From positions 597,001-661,000 of the forward strand of contig NZ_CP149510.1 in NCBI RefSeq assembly GCF_040126305.1: DNA of 64,000 nucleotides, in the 5' to 3' direction. The notes under the pieces are model-generated. The model saw only the letters and a program-made list of their open reading frames with translations. It did no database searches and was not told where the DNA came from. Shown one piece after another: positions 17,054 through 25,123 of this stretch (within the stretch, counting starts at the first letter, position 1; each line of letters begins with the position of its first letter). This DNA is from Pararhizobium sp. A13 (GTDB taxonomy: Bacteria > Pseudomonadota > Alphaproteobacteria > Rhizobiales > Rhizobiaceae). A program made the position numbers and the translations under genes.

Positions 17054-17920
17054 TCAGCTCTGCGCATCGCTGTTGGTCATCACGGTGTAGAAGATCCATG
17101 AGAGCAACAGGATGATCAGGAAGTAGATGAGCGAAAGTGCTGCTGCTGGACCAAGGTCGAACTGGCCGATGGCCGTCTTGACGAGATCGATCGACAGGAA
17201 TGTGGTGGCGTTTCCGGGACCGCCGCCGGTGACGACGAAGGGCTCGGTATAGATCATGAAACTGTCCATGAAGCGCAGCAGGAAAGCGATCAAAAGCACG
17301 CGCTTCATCTTCGGCAGCTGGATGTAGCGGAACACGGCCCAGCGCGATGCGCCATCGATTTTGGCGGCCTGGTAATAGGCATCCGGGATCGAGACGAGGC
17401 CGGCATAGCAGAGCAGAACGACGAGGCTTGTCCAGTGCCAGATGTCCATGACGATCAGGGTGACCCAGGCATCGAAGACATTGTTGACGTAGTTATAGGG
17501 TATGCCGATCGCATCGAGCGTATAGCCGAGCAGGCCGATATCGACACGGCCGAAGACCTGCCAGATGGTGCCGACGACGTTCCACGGAATGAGCAGCGGC
17601 AGCGACATCAGCACCAGGCAGACAGGAACGCCGAGCCCCTGTTTCGGCATGTTGAGCGCGATCAGGATACCGAGCGGAATCTCGATCGTCAGGATGATCG
17701 CCGAAAAGATCAGGTTGCGCGTCAGCGCGTCCCAGAAACGGTCGGACTGCAGCACCTGGATGAACCAGTCGGTGCCCGCCCAGAAGAACTCGTTGTTGCC
17801 GAAGGTGTCCTGAACCGAATAATTGACCACCGTCATCAGCGGGATGACCGCCGAGAAGGCGACGAGCACCAGCACCGGCAGGACCATGAACCAGGCCTTG
17901 TTGTTCCAGGTCTTTTCCAT
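17054..17920 (-). CDS. glpP: GlpP, glycerol ABC transporter permease
   Basis: 288 residues with six predicted helices and the EAA-type loop IPDAYYQAAKIDGASRWAVFRYIQLPKMK near residue 200. It is a MalF-class inner-membrane subunit paired with GlpQ. The ATG lies 2 bases after the glpT stop, and the Shine-Dalgarno GGGGGGAGG overlaps the end of glpT. Confidence 0.88.
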   Translation of the reverse strand: MEKTWNNKAWFMVLPVLVLVAFSAVIPLMTVVNYSVQDTFGNNEFFWAGTDWFIQVLQSDRFWDALTRNLIFSAIILTIEIPLGILIALNMPKQGLGVPVCLVLMSLPLLIPWNVVGTIWQVFGRVDIGLLGYTLDAIGIPYNYVNNVFDAWVTLIVMDIWHWTSLVVLLCYAGLVSIPDAYYQAAKIDGASRWAVFRYIQLPKMKRVLLIAFLLRFMDSFMIYTEPFVVTGGGPGNATTFLSIDLVKTAIGQFDLGPAAALSLIYFLIILLLSWIFYTVMTNSDAQS

Positions 17921-17922
17921 GA

Positions 17923-19010
17923 TCAGGCCTCCCCCCCTGCCAGCAAGGAATCTGCGACGCGCCAGGAATTGGCGTAGATATTGATGGCGGACGGATCGAA
18001 GGTGACGCGTGGCTCCGCCGGGATCTCGCCGTCCTCATGAACGACGATGGCGATCGGCCGGTTGGCGAAGGAAGCACGGACGATCTTCTGCCGGCCGATG
18101 TCCTCTACCTTGGAGATCGTTACCGGCATGCCCTCGCGGCCGAGACGGACAAATTCCGGCCGGATGCCGAGCTCGGTCTTGGCGCCTGCAGCGATCTTCG
18201 GCGCAAAGGACAAGGCGACTTTCTGTCCGTCGAGATCGACGGATGATCCATCAATCTTCGCGGGCAGCACGTTCATGCCCGGAGAGCCGATGAAATACCC
18301 GACGAAGGTGTGCTTCGGCTTCTCGAAGAGTTCGGCCGGCGTGCCGATCTGGACGATTTCGCCGTCATACATGACGACGACCTTGTCAGCGAAGGTGAGT
18401 GCCTCGGTCTGGTCGTGCGTCACATAGACCATGGTGAAGCCGAACTGCTTGTGCAGCCGCTTCAGCTGCGGCGCAGCACCCATTTCATATGCGGATCAAT
18501 GACCGTCAGCGGCTCGTCGAACAGGATGGCGCTGACGTCGGAGCGCACGAGGCCGCGCCCGAGCGAGATTTTCTGCTTCTGGTCGGCCGTCAGCCCCTGC
18601 GCCCTTTTCTTCGCCCGGTCAGAGAGGCCGATCATTTCGAGGATTTCCGTGACGCGGCGATCGACTTCTGTTTCCGGAACGTGGCGGTTGCGTAGCGGGA
18701 AAGCCAGGTTGTCGTAGACCGTCATCGTGTCGTAGATGACCGGGAACTGGAACACCTGAGCGATATTGCGGTCCTGCGTCGACAGGTTGGTGACGTCCCT
18801 GCCGTCGAACAGGATCTTTCCTTCGGATGGCTGCAGCAGCCCGGAAATGATGTTGAGCAGCGTGGTCTTGCCACAGCCGGACGGACCGAGCAGCGCATAG
18901 GCGCCGCCGTCGTTCCATTCGTGATGCACTTCCTTCAGCGAATAGTCCGAAGGCGATTTCGGGTTCGGGCCGTAGGCGTGGCGGATATGATCGAGATTGA
19001 TGCGTGCCAT
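17923..19010 (-). pseudogene. glpT: glpT, glycerol ABC transporter ATPase, reading frame broken by an apparent 1-base deletion
   Basis: The gene reads normally from MARINLDHIRHAYG (ATG 19008-19010, GGAGG upstream) through Walker A LLGPSGCGKTT, Walker B AILFDEPLTVID and MKWVLR. The frame then ends at TGA 18462-18464. The rest continues in another frame as QLKRLHKQFGFTMVYVTHDQTEAL through the C-terminal regulatory domain to 17923. Inserting one C on the coding strand near 18465-18475 restores a roughly 362-residue protein. The signature motif is degenerate (LTADQKQ rather than LSGGQ). Both halves are otherwise intact, so a sequence error or a very recent mutation is likely. Confidence 0.85.
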
Positions 19011-19020
19011 GGTGTCCTCC

Positions 19021-20115
19021 TCACGCCGCCCGAAAGGCAGAACCGCCGCCATGACCGCCGATCGCACGCCCATCCGCCCCGAAGGCCATCAAGTGACGCG
19101 TATCGACGAAAAGCGCGATCGCCGTGTCCGGCTCGATGTCGTGAATGCCGTGCTCGAGCATGACCCAGCGCGAACCGGCACAATCGACGTGGATGAAACT
19201 TTCCGAGCCGGCGATTTCCGAAATGATGATCTGCGCCTTCAGCGTCGCCGCCGTTTCATGCGGACGGACGAGCGACAGGTGGTGCGGATGGAAGGCAACC
19301 GTGTAGTGGCCATCGGCAATCGCCGACAGGTGCGCCGGCACCGGCAGAACGGCGATGCCGTCCCTGTCGAAGGTATTGCCGGATTTGACGAGATCGATGG
19401 TGTTGAGCGGCGGGTCGGCAAAGGTCTTGGCCGTCACGATATCGGCCGGCTTGCGATAGACCGAGATGGTCGAGCCGAACTGGCTGATGCGGCCCTGATT
19501 GAGTGTCGCCGTATTGCCACCGAGCAGCAGCGCTTCCTGTGGTTCAGTCGTCGCGTAGACGAAGATCGAACCGGAAGCAGCAAACAGCTTTGGCAGTTCC
19601 TCGCGCAGTTCTTCGCGCAGCTTGTAGTCGAGGTTGGCGAGTGGCTCGTCAAGCAGCACCAGGCTTGCATTCTTGACGATGGCGCGGGCAAGCGCCGTGC
19701 GCTGCTGCTGGCCACCGGACAGGTTGAGCGGCGTGCGCTCAAGATAGGGCGTCAACTTCATCAGCTCGGCCGCCTTGCGAACCTCGCGATCGATCGTTGC
19801 GGCATCCTTGCCGGAAATGCGCATCGGCGAAGCGATGTTCTCATAGACCGTCATAGCCGGATAGTTGATGAACTGCTGGTAGACCATGGCGACCGAGCGA
19901 TCCTGCACGCGCACGCCCGTCACGTCTTTTCCGTCGAAGGTGATGGTGCCTGTGGTCGGCTTGTCGAGGCCGGCCATCAACCGCATCAGCGACGTCTTGC
20001 CGGAGAGCGTCGGGCCCAAGAGCACATTGAGCGAGCCCCGCTCCAGCACAAGATCGGTCGGGTGGATATGCGTATCCGCACCCACGACCTTGGTTATGTT
20101 TTTCAGTTCAAGCAT
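19021..20115 (-). CDS. glpS: GlpS, glycerol ABC transporter ATPase
   Basis: 364 residues of the MalK/UgpC type. Walker A is LLGPTLSGKTS, the Q-loop is MVYQQF, the signature is canonical LSGGQQQRTALARA, Walker B is LVLLDEPLANLD, and an OB-type regulatory domain follows about residue 240. The switch region reads VYATTEPQEA where relatives have VTHDQ, so the H-loop histidine is missing. It works as a heterodimer with GlpT on the inner face of GlpPQ. It starts the transporter block 47 bases after glpD. Confidence 0.9.
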   Translation of the reverse strand: MLELKNITKVVGADTHIHPTDLVLERGSLNVLLGPTLSGKTSLMRLMAGLDKPTTGTITFDGKDVTGVRVQDRSVAMVYQQFINYPAMTVYENIASPMRISGKDAATIDREVRKAAELMKLTPYLERTPLNLSGGQQQRTALARAIVKNASLVLLDEPLANLDYKLREELREELPKLFAASGSIFVYATTEPQEALLLGGNTATLNQGRISQFGSTISVYRKPADIVTAKTFADPPLNTIDLVKSGNTFDRDGIAVLPVPAHLSAIADGHYTVAFHPHHLSLVRPHETAATLKAQIIISEIAGSESFIHVDCAGSRWVMLEHGIHDIEPDTAIALFVDTRHLMAFGADGRAIGGHGGGSAFRAA

Positions 20116-20162
20116 TTCTCAGGCTTCCTCCCAGCCATCGGTAGCGCCATTCCGGCGCTCCC

Positions 20163-21680
20163 TCAGGCAACTTTGCGGATAGTCTCCCGCATGTATTCCT
20201 CCAACCCGGCGGCTTCCGCCTGGGTCAATTTCAATCCAAGCTTGGTGCGGCGCCACAACACGTCCTCGGCACGCCGCGCCCACTCCTGGCCAATCAGCCA
20301 CTGCACCTCGACCTCATAGAGATCGGCGCCGAAATGCCGCCCAAGGCCCTCGGCCTTGTCGATCTCGCCGAGCAGGCTTACGGCCAGCGTGCCGTAAAGC
20401 CGAACCAGCCGGCGCGCATGGCGCTCTGCCAGAAAGGGGTAGCGGTTCTTCAGCTTTGCGACTTCGGCCCCGTAACCGGTCGCCGGGAAATCACCACCCG
20501 GCAGCACGCTTTTCGCCGTCCACGGAGCACCCTTGGCGCCGATAGCACCGGCGATTTTTTCCAGCGCATGTTCGCTGAGCCGGCGATAGGTCGTCAGCTT
20601 GCCGCCAAAGACGTTAAGCAGCGGCGCGTCGCCATTGCTGGCATCGATCTTCAGCACATAGTCCCGCGTGGCTTCCTGCGCCTTTGAAGCGCCGTCATCG
20701 TAAAGCGGACGCACGCCGGAATAGGTCCAGACGACATCAGAAGGCTTGACCGGTTCGGAAAAATACTCGCTCGCTGCATTGCAGAGATAGTTGATCTCAC
20801 CCTCGGTGATCTGGATGTTCTTCGGGTCGCCGGTGAAATCGCTGTCGGTCGTGCCGATCAGGGTGAAATCGGTCTCATAGGGGATTGCAAAGATGATGCG
20901 GTTGTCCGGATTCTGGAAGAAATAGGCGCGCGGATCGTCGAACTTCTTCTTCACGACGATATGGCTGCCCTGCACCAGGCGGACATTATGGACATTGTTC
21001 TTGCGAACGGCTTTCGACAGAACGACATCGACCCAGGGACCGGCGGCGTTGATCAACATGCGCGTCTTGAAAGTGTTGACGGCGCCGGTCGCACCATCCT
21101 CGACATCGACTGACCAGAGGCCGCCCTCGCGCTTGGCCGAAACCACGCGGCTGCGGGTCATGATGCGGGCGCCCTTTTGCGCAGCGTCACGGGCGTTCAA
21201 GACCACGAGGCGGGCGTCATCGACCCAGCCGTCGGAATATTCGAATGCCTTGGCGAACAGCGCCTTCAGCGGCTTGGCGGCCGGATCGCGGCGCATGTCG
21301 AGCGTGCGGGTGGCGGGAAGCAGCTTGCGGCCGCCGATATGATCGTAAAGGAAGAGGCCGAGGCGGATGAGCCAGGCCGGCCGGATGCCGCCCTTGTGGA
21401 AGGGCAGGACGAAACGCATCGGCCAGATGATGTGCGGCGCCATGGCCCAAAGCACCTCGCGCTCCATCAGCGATTCACGCACCAGCCTGAACTCGTAGTG
21501 TTCAAGATAGCGCAGTCCGCCGTGAATGAGCTTGGTGGCGCGCGAGGATGTGCCGGAAGCGAAATCGTCCATTTCAGCCAGCGCAACCGAGTATCCTCGG
21601 CCGACGGCATCCCTTGCGATGCCGCACCCATTGATGCCGCCACCAATCACGAAGATGTCGAATACGTCCTGCGCAGGCAC
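20163..21680 (-). CDS. glpD: GlpD, aerobic glycerol-3-phosphate dehydrogenase
   Basis: 505 residues from a GTG start. The FAD-binding motif DIFVIGGGINGCGIARDAVGRGY is N-terminal; SSRATKLIHGGLRYLE and VFGGKLTTYRRLSEHALE are typical of GlpD, and a C-terminal helical cap follows. It oxidises sn-glycerol-3-phosphate to dihydroxyacetone phosphate and passes electrons to quinone at the membrane. The GTG (21678-21680) is preferred because GGGAGGGG lies 5 bases upstream; the in-frame ATG at 21704 adds eight residues but lacks such a site. It leads the uptake operon, downstream of glpR and a repeat array. Confidence 0.92.
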   Translation of the reverse strand: MPAQDVFDIFVIGGGINGCGIARDAVGRGYSVALAEMDDFASGTSSRATKLIHGGLRYLEHYEFRLVRESLMEREVLWAMAPHIIWPMRFVLPFHKGGIRPAWLIRLGLFLYDHIGGRKLLPATRTLDMRRDPAAKPLKALFAKAFEYSDGWVDDARLVVLNARDAAQKGARIMTRSRVVSAKREGGLWSVDVEDGATGAVNTFKTRMLINAAGPWVDVVLSKAVRKNNVHNVRLVQGSHIVVKKKFDDPRAYFFQNPDNRIIFAIPYETDFTLIGTTDSDFTGDPKNIQITEGEINYLCNAASEYFSEPVKPSDVVWTYSGVRPLYDDGASKAQEATRDYVLKIDASNGDAPLLNVFGGKLTTYRRLSEHALEKIAGAIGAKGAPWTAKSVLPGGDFPATGYGAEVAKLKNRYPFLAERHARRLVRLYGTLAVSLLGEIDKAEGLGRHFGADLYEVEVQWLIGQEWARRAEDVLWRRTKLGLKLTQAEAAGLEEYMRETIRKVA

Positions 21681-21741
21681 TGCTTCCCCTCCCACATTTC
21701 GCATTGCACAATATTGAGCACATGCGAAAGTGAAAGCACTT

Positions 21742-21774
21742 AAAACGAAAATCTTACGAATGTCAAACGAATGT
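21742..21774. promoter_or_regulatory. Three tandem 11-bp direct repeats, candidate GlpR operator at glpD
   Basis: AAAACGAAAAT, CTTACGAATGT and CAAACGAATGT stand directly head to tail, each with ACGAA at the same position, so the repeat period is about one helical turn. They sit in the 126-base gap between glpR and glpD, about 60-95 bases upstream of the glpD GTG. A related AAAACGAAA arm occurs before glpR. Confidence 0.55.
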
Positions 21775-21806
21775 TTATGGAAAACTGACCGCGAAAACAA
21801 CTGATT

Positions 21807-22571
21807 TCAGCGCGAGGTTTCGATCAGCCGGACATCCTGCTCCTGGCAGATGGCCCGCACGTTTTCGACCGGACAGATATCGGTGATGAAGGTGTGAACC
21901 TGGGTGATATGACCGATCCGCACCGGTGCGGTCCGCTCGAATTTGGTCGAATCGGAAACAAGAATGACGTGGCGGGCATTGGCGATGATCGCCTGCGCCA
22001 CTTTCACTTCGCGATAATCGAAATCGAGAAGCGCGCCGTCGTGATCGATCGCGGAGGCGCCGATGACGGCGTAGTCCACCTTGAACTGGCGGATGAAATC
22101 GACCGCCGCCTCGCCGACGATGCCGCCATCAGCCCCGCGCACCACACCACCGGCGATGACCACCTCGATCGAGGGGAACACCCGCAACCGATTGGCAACA
22201 TTGATATTATTGGTGATGACCATCAGCTCCGTATGATCGAGCAGAGCCTCCCCGACCGCTTCCGTCGTGGTGCCGATATTGATGAACAACGAGGAGTTGT
22301 TGGGGATCATCGCGGCCGCGGCCTGGCCGATCGCCTGCTTTTCGAGCGCTGCAATCGACCGGCGCGCCTCGTATTTCACATTCTCGTTGCCGCGCGGGAA
22401 GATCGCCCCGCCATGGATGCGCGTCAGCACGCGCCCGTCGCAAAGGTCATTCAGGTCCTTGCGGATGGTCTGCGGGGTCACCGAAAAACGCGCGGCGAGT
22501 TCATCGACGAGAACCCGGCCCTCCGTTTTGGCAAGCTCGAGGATTTCAGACTGCCGGCCCGTCAGATACAT
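21807..22571 (-). CDS. glpR: GlpR, DeoR-family repressor of the glycerol regulon
   Basis: 254 residues. The N-terminal DeoR helix-turn-helix reads RQSEILELAKTEGRVLVDELAARFSVTPQTIRKDLNDL; the sugar-phosphate sensor domain contains NIGTTTEAVGEAL and ITNNINVANRL. GGGGGAGGG lies before ATG 22569-22571; upstream in-frame extension is not supported. It is first in line before glpD and the transporter, so it probably represses the regulon until glycerol-3-phosphate binds. An inverted repeat overlaps its own promoter, suggesting autoregulation. Confidence 0.9.
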   Translation of the reverse strand: MYLTGRQSEILELAKTEGRVLVDELAARFSVTPQTIRKDLNDLCDGRVLTRIHGGAIFPRGNENVKYEARRSIAALEKQAIGQAAAAMIPNNSSLFINIGTTTEAVGEALLDHTELMVITNNINVANRLRVFPSIEVVIAGGVVRGADGGIVGEAAVDFIRQFKVDYAVIGASAIDHDGALLDFDYREVKVAQAIIANARHVILVSDSTKFERTAPVRIGHITQVHTFITDICPVENVRAICQEQDVRLIETSR

Positions 22572-22591
22572 GAATATTCCCTCCCCCGCAT

Positions 22592-22624
22592 TTTCGTTTT
22601 CTTTCATAATATGCAAAAACGAAA
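22592..22624. promoter_or_regulatory. Perfect 9-bp inverted repeat upstream of glpR
   Basis: TTTCGTTTT (22592-22600) and AAAACGAAA (22616-22624) are perfect inverted arms with a 15-base centre, 21 bases before the glpR start. The AAAACGAAA core also begins the direct-repeat array before glpD, so both are probably bound by GlpR. Confidence 0.6.
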
Positions 22625-22747
22625 GCAGCGCAATTTCATAAACGCAGCGAGCGCTCGAAAATGAACCGTCCCCTGAGAAGGGAACTCGGCCGCGTTGCAA
22701 TTCAAGCCATGATGCGACAGCCTGTCGTCGCTGAGGAGGGAGTTCTG

Positions 22748-23518
22748 ATGTTTCACCCATCGCTGTTCAAGGGCATGAACGTCGTCGTCACCGGCGCCGG
22801 TCGCGGCATCGGGCTGGAAGTAGCGCGACAATTTCTCGATTGCGGCGCAATCGTCTATCTACACGGCGGACGCACGGCGCGCGAGCCCCTACCCGATTTT
22901 CTCGACGCGGCACTGACAGAAGGCCGGGCGTTTCTCTCCTATGCCGATTTCTCGACCGCCGGCGGCGTCGAGATGCTTGCAGCAGGCATAGCCTCGCGAT
23001 TCCAGGCTATCGACGTTCTCATCAACAATGCCGGCACCATGGTCGGCCGGTTTCTGGCCGACGAATTGACGGATGAACAATATGAAACGGTGGTTCAACT
23101 GAACCAGACATCCGTGGTCCAGACCACCCGCGCGCTGTTGCCACTTCTTAAACGCGGCACGCATCCGGCCATCGTCAACACCGTTTCGATCTCGGCGCTG
23201 ACCGGCGGCAGCGCCGGCTCCTCCATCTATTCGGCGACCAAGGCCTTCGTCTCGACCTACTCCAAGGCGCTTGCCCGCGAGCTGGCGCCGGCCGGCATCC
23301 GGGTCAATTGCGTGTCACCCGGCACGATCACCACCGACTTCCACGAACGCTACTCCTCGGCCGAGAAGCTGGAAGCGACGCGCAAGACCATCCCCTTGCT
23401 GCGCCTCGGCACGGCGGAAGACTGTGCACCCGCCTATCTCTTCCTCGCCTCGAACGCGCTCTCCGGCTATATCACAGGCCAGGTTCTCGAAGTGAACGGC
23501 GGGCAATTGATCTGCTGA
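22748..23518 (+). CDS. Short-chain dehydrogenase/reductase
   Basis: 256 residues, classical SDR. The cofactor motif is TGAGRGIG near residue 19, NNAGTM follows, and the active-site Tyr-Lys pair is in IYSATKAFV, with catalytic Ser likely in TVSISALTG. C-terminal YITGQVLEVNGGQ is typical. GAGGAGGG precedes the ATG by 6 bases. It is divergent from glpR and lies 31 bases before a LysR gene on the same strand. The substrate is unknown, and a link to formate metabolism is not shown. Confidence 0.87.
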   Translation: MFHPSLFKGMNVVVTGAGRGIGLEVARQFLDCGAIVYLHGGRTAREPLPDFLDAALTEGRAFLSYADFSTAGGVEMLAAGIASRFQAIDVLINNAGTMVGRFLADELTDEQYETVVQLNQTSVVQTTRALLPLLKRGTHPAIVNTVSISALTGGSAGSSIYSATKAFVSTYSKALARELAPAGIRVNCVSPGTITTDFHERYSSAEKLEATRKTIPLLRLGTAEDCAPAYLFLASNALSGYITGQVLEVNGGQLIC

Positions 23519-23549
23519 GGGTAGAGAGACAACACTCGGGAGAGGTTGC

Positions 23550-24446
23550 GTGATCGACAAGCTGGAATTCTTCATCGCGCTCGCCCAGGAGCGGCATTTC
23601 GGTCGGGCCGCCGAACAATGCGGCATCACCCAGCCGACGCTGTCGGCCGCGATCAAGCAGCTGGAAGATCAGCTCGGTGTCATGCTCGTCAATCGCGGCT
23701 CGCGCTACCAAAGCCTGACGCCGGAAGGCCAGCGCGTGCTGGAATGGGCCCGCCGGATCGTCGGCGATTCGCGCACCATGCACGAGGAAATGCGCGCGGC
23801 CCGGCGCGGCCTCGTTGGACACATACGGTTGGCGGCGGTGCCGACCACGCTTGCCATGGTGCCGCGCATTACAGCCCCTTTCCAGGAGAAACACCCCGAG
23901 GTGACCTTCTCGGTTCTTTCGACGACATCTCTCAAGATCCTCGGATTACTCGAAAATCTCGAGATCGACGCCGGCCTGACCTATCTCGAGAACGAGCCGC
24001 TCGGGCGGGTCACCAGCGTGCCGCTACAGGTGGAGCGCTATCATCTCGTCACGGCCGCCGGAACCGAACTGGCGGATCGCGAAAGCGTGACGTGGAAGGA
24101 AGTCGGCGGTATTCGGCTTTGTCTATTGACCGCCGACATGCAGAACCGGCGTATCGTCAACCAGCATTTCGCCGAGGCCGGCGTCACCGTCGCCCCGACA
24201 CTCGAATCCAACTCGATGATCGTGCTGTTTTCGCATGTGCGCACCGGTCACTGGTCCAGCATCATGCCCTACAACGTCGGGAAATCATTCGGGTTTCACG
24301 ATGAAATCCGCCTGATCCCGATCGTCGAGCCGGACGCACAGCACACCGTCGGTCTGGTCGCAACACATCGCGAGCCGTTCACCCCGCTCGTCTCCGCTCT
24401 TTTGCATGAAGCCCGCATTCTGGCCGAGGCGCAGTCGTTCCGATAG
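23550..24446 (+). CDS. fdsR: LysR-family regulator adjacent to the formate dehydrogenase operon
   Basis: 298 residues from GTG (23550-23552), preceded by GGGAGAGG. The DNA-binding domain is IDKLEFFIALAQERHFGRAAEQCGITQPTLSAAIKQLE; the effector domain begins around residue 90. LysR regulators named FdsR control fds operons in other proteobacteria, and this one directly precedes fdsG in the same direction, so formate-responsive control is likely. A dyad at its stop codon may be its binding site. Confidence 0.85.
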   Translation: MIDKLEFFIALAQERHFGRAAEQCGITQPTLSAAIKQLEDQLGVMLVNRGSRYQSLTPEGQRVLEWARRIVGDSRTMHEEMRAARRGLVGHIRLAAVPTTLAMVPRITAPFQEKHPEVTFSVLSTTSLKILGLLENLEIDAGLTYLENEPLGRVTSVPLQVERYHLVTAAGTELADRESVTWKEVGGIRLCLLTADMQNRRIVNQHFAEAGVTVAPTLESNSMIVLFSHVRTGHWSSIMPYNVGKSFGFHDEIRLIPIVEPDAQHTVGLVATHREPFTPLVSALLHEARILAEAQSFR

Positions 24447-24459
24447 AAAATATCTATCG
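24441..24459. promoter_or_regulatory. Dyad at the LysR stop codon, candidate LysR site for fdsG
   Basis: CGATAG (24441-24446) and CTATCG (24454-24459) are perfect arms around seven A/T-rich bases. The pattern ATAG-N7-CTAT fits the T-N11-A spacing of LysR sites. It lies 185 bases upstream of fdsG, with the intervening stretch holding no visible gene. Confidence 0.45.
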
Positions 24460-24643
24460 CTCAACGAAACAGGCGTATTGACCCCTTCCGCAGCTACTGC
24501 AAAGCTCATTTCCTGCGTGAAGCGTGATTGCCGCTTTGTCCTGACCGACCGGATGTTCTTGGAGGAGCGCCGGTCAAAGTGGTCTCGGCAGATAGCCCCA
24601 TCATTGCCAAGCCAAATTCGTTTCAGTTCGGGAGGTCTGAACG

Positions 24644-25123
24644 TTGAACCTGCATCTATCAAGCCGCGATGTCGGCGTAAGAACGCTGGATATCGTCAGC
24701 GAGATGAAGTCGCTCGAAGGGCCGCTTCTGCCGATCCTGCATGAAATCCAGGCCGAGTTCGGCTATGTGCCGCAGGAGGCCCTGCCGATCATTGCGCGCG
24801 AACTCAACCTGTCGCGCGCCGAGGTCCACGGCGTCGTCACCTTCTATCACGACTATCGCGACCACCCGGCAGGCCGGCATGTGCTGAAACTCTGTCGCGC
24901 CGAGGCCTGCCAATCGATGGGCGGCGACCAGCTTGCCGAACGGGTGAAGTCGCTGCTCGGCATCGATTTCCACCAGACGACGCTCGATGGAGCGGTAACG
25001 CTCGAACCCGTCTATTGTCTAGGGCTCTGTTCCGCCGCACCCGCCGCGATGCTCGACGGCGAGGTGCACGGGCGGCTCGATGCGGATGCGGTGACGGACC
25101 TCGTTGCGGAGGTGCGCGCATGA
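24644..25123 (+). CDS. fdsG: FdsG, NAD-dependent formate dehydrogenase gamma subunit
   Basis: 159 residues of the NuoE type (thioredoxin-fold [2Fe-2S]). Cluster ligands are visible in CRAEACQ and VYCLGLCSAAP. The start is TTG (24644-24646): GGGAGG stands 8 bases upstream and no ATG fits the family N-terminus. It links with FdsB to pass electrons to NAD. The stop overlaps the fdsB start as ATGA. Confidence 0.92.
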   Translation: MNLHLSSRDVGVRTLDIVSEMKSLEGPLLPILHEIQAEFGYVPQEALPIIARELNLSRAEVHGVVTFYHDYRDHPAGRHVLKLCRAEACQSMGGDQLAERVKSLLGIDFHQTTLDGAVTLEPVYCLGLCSAAPAAMLDGEVHGRLDADAVTDLVAEVRA

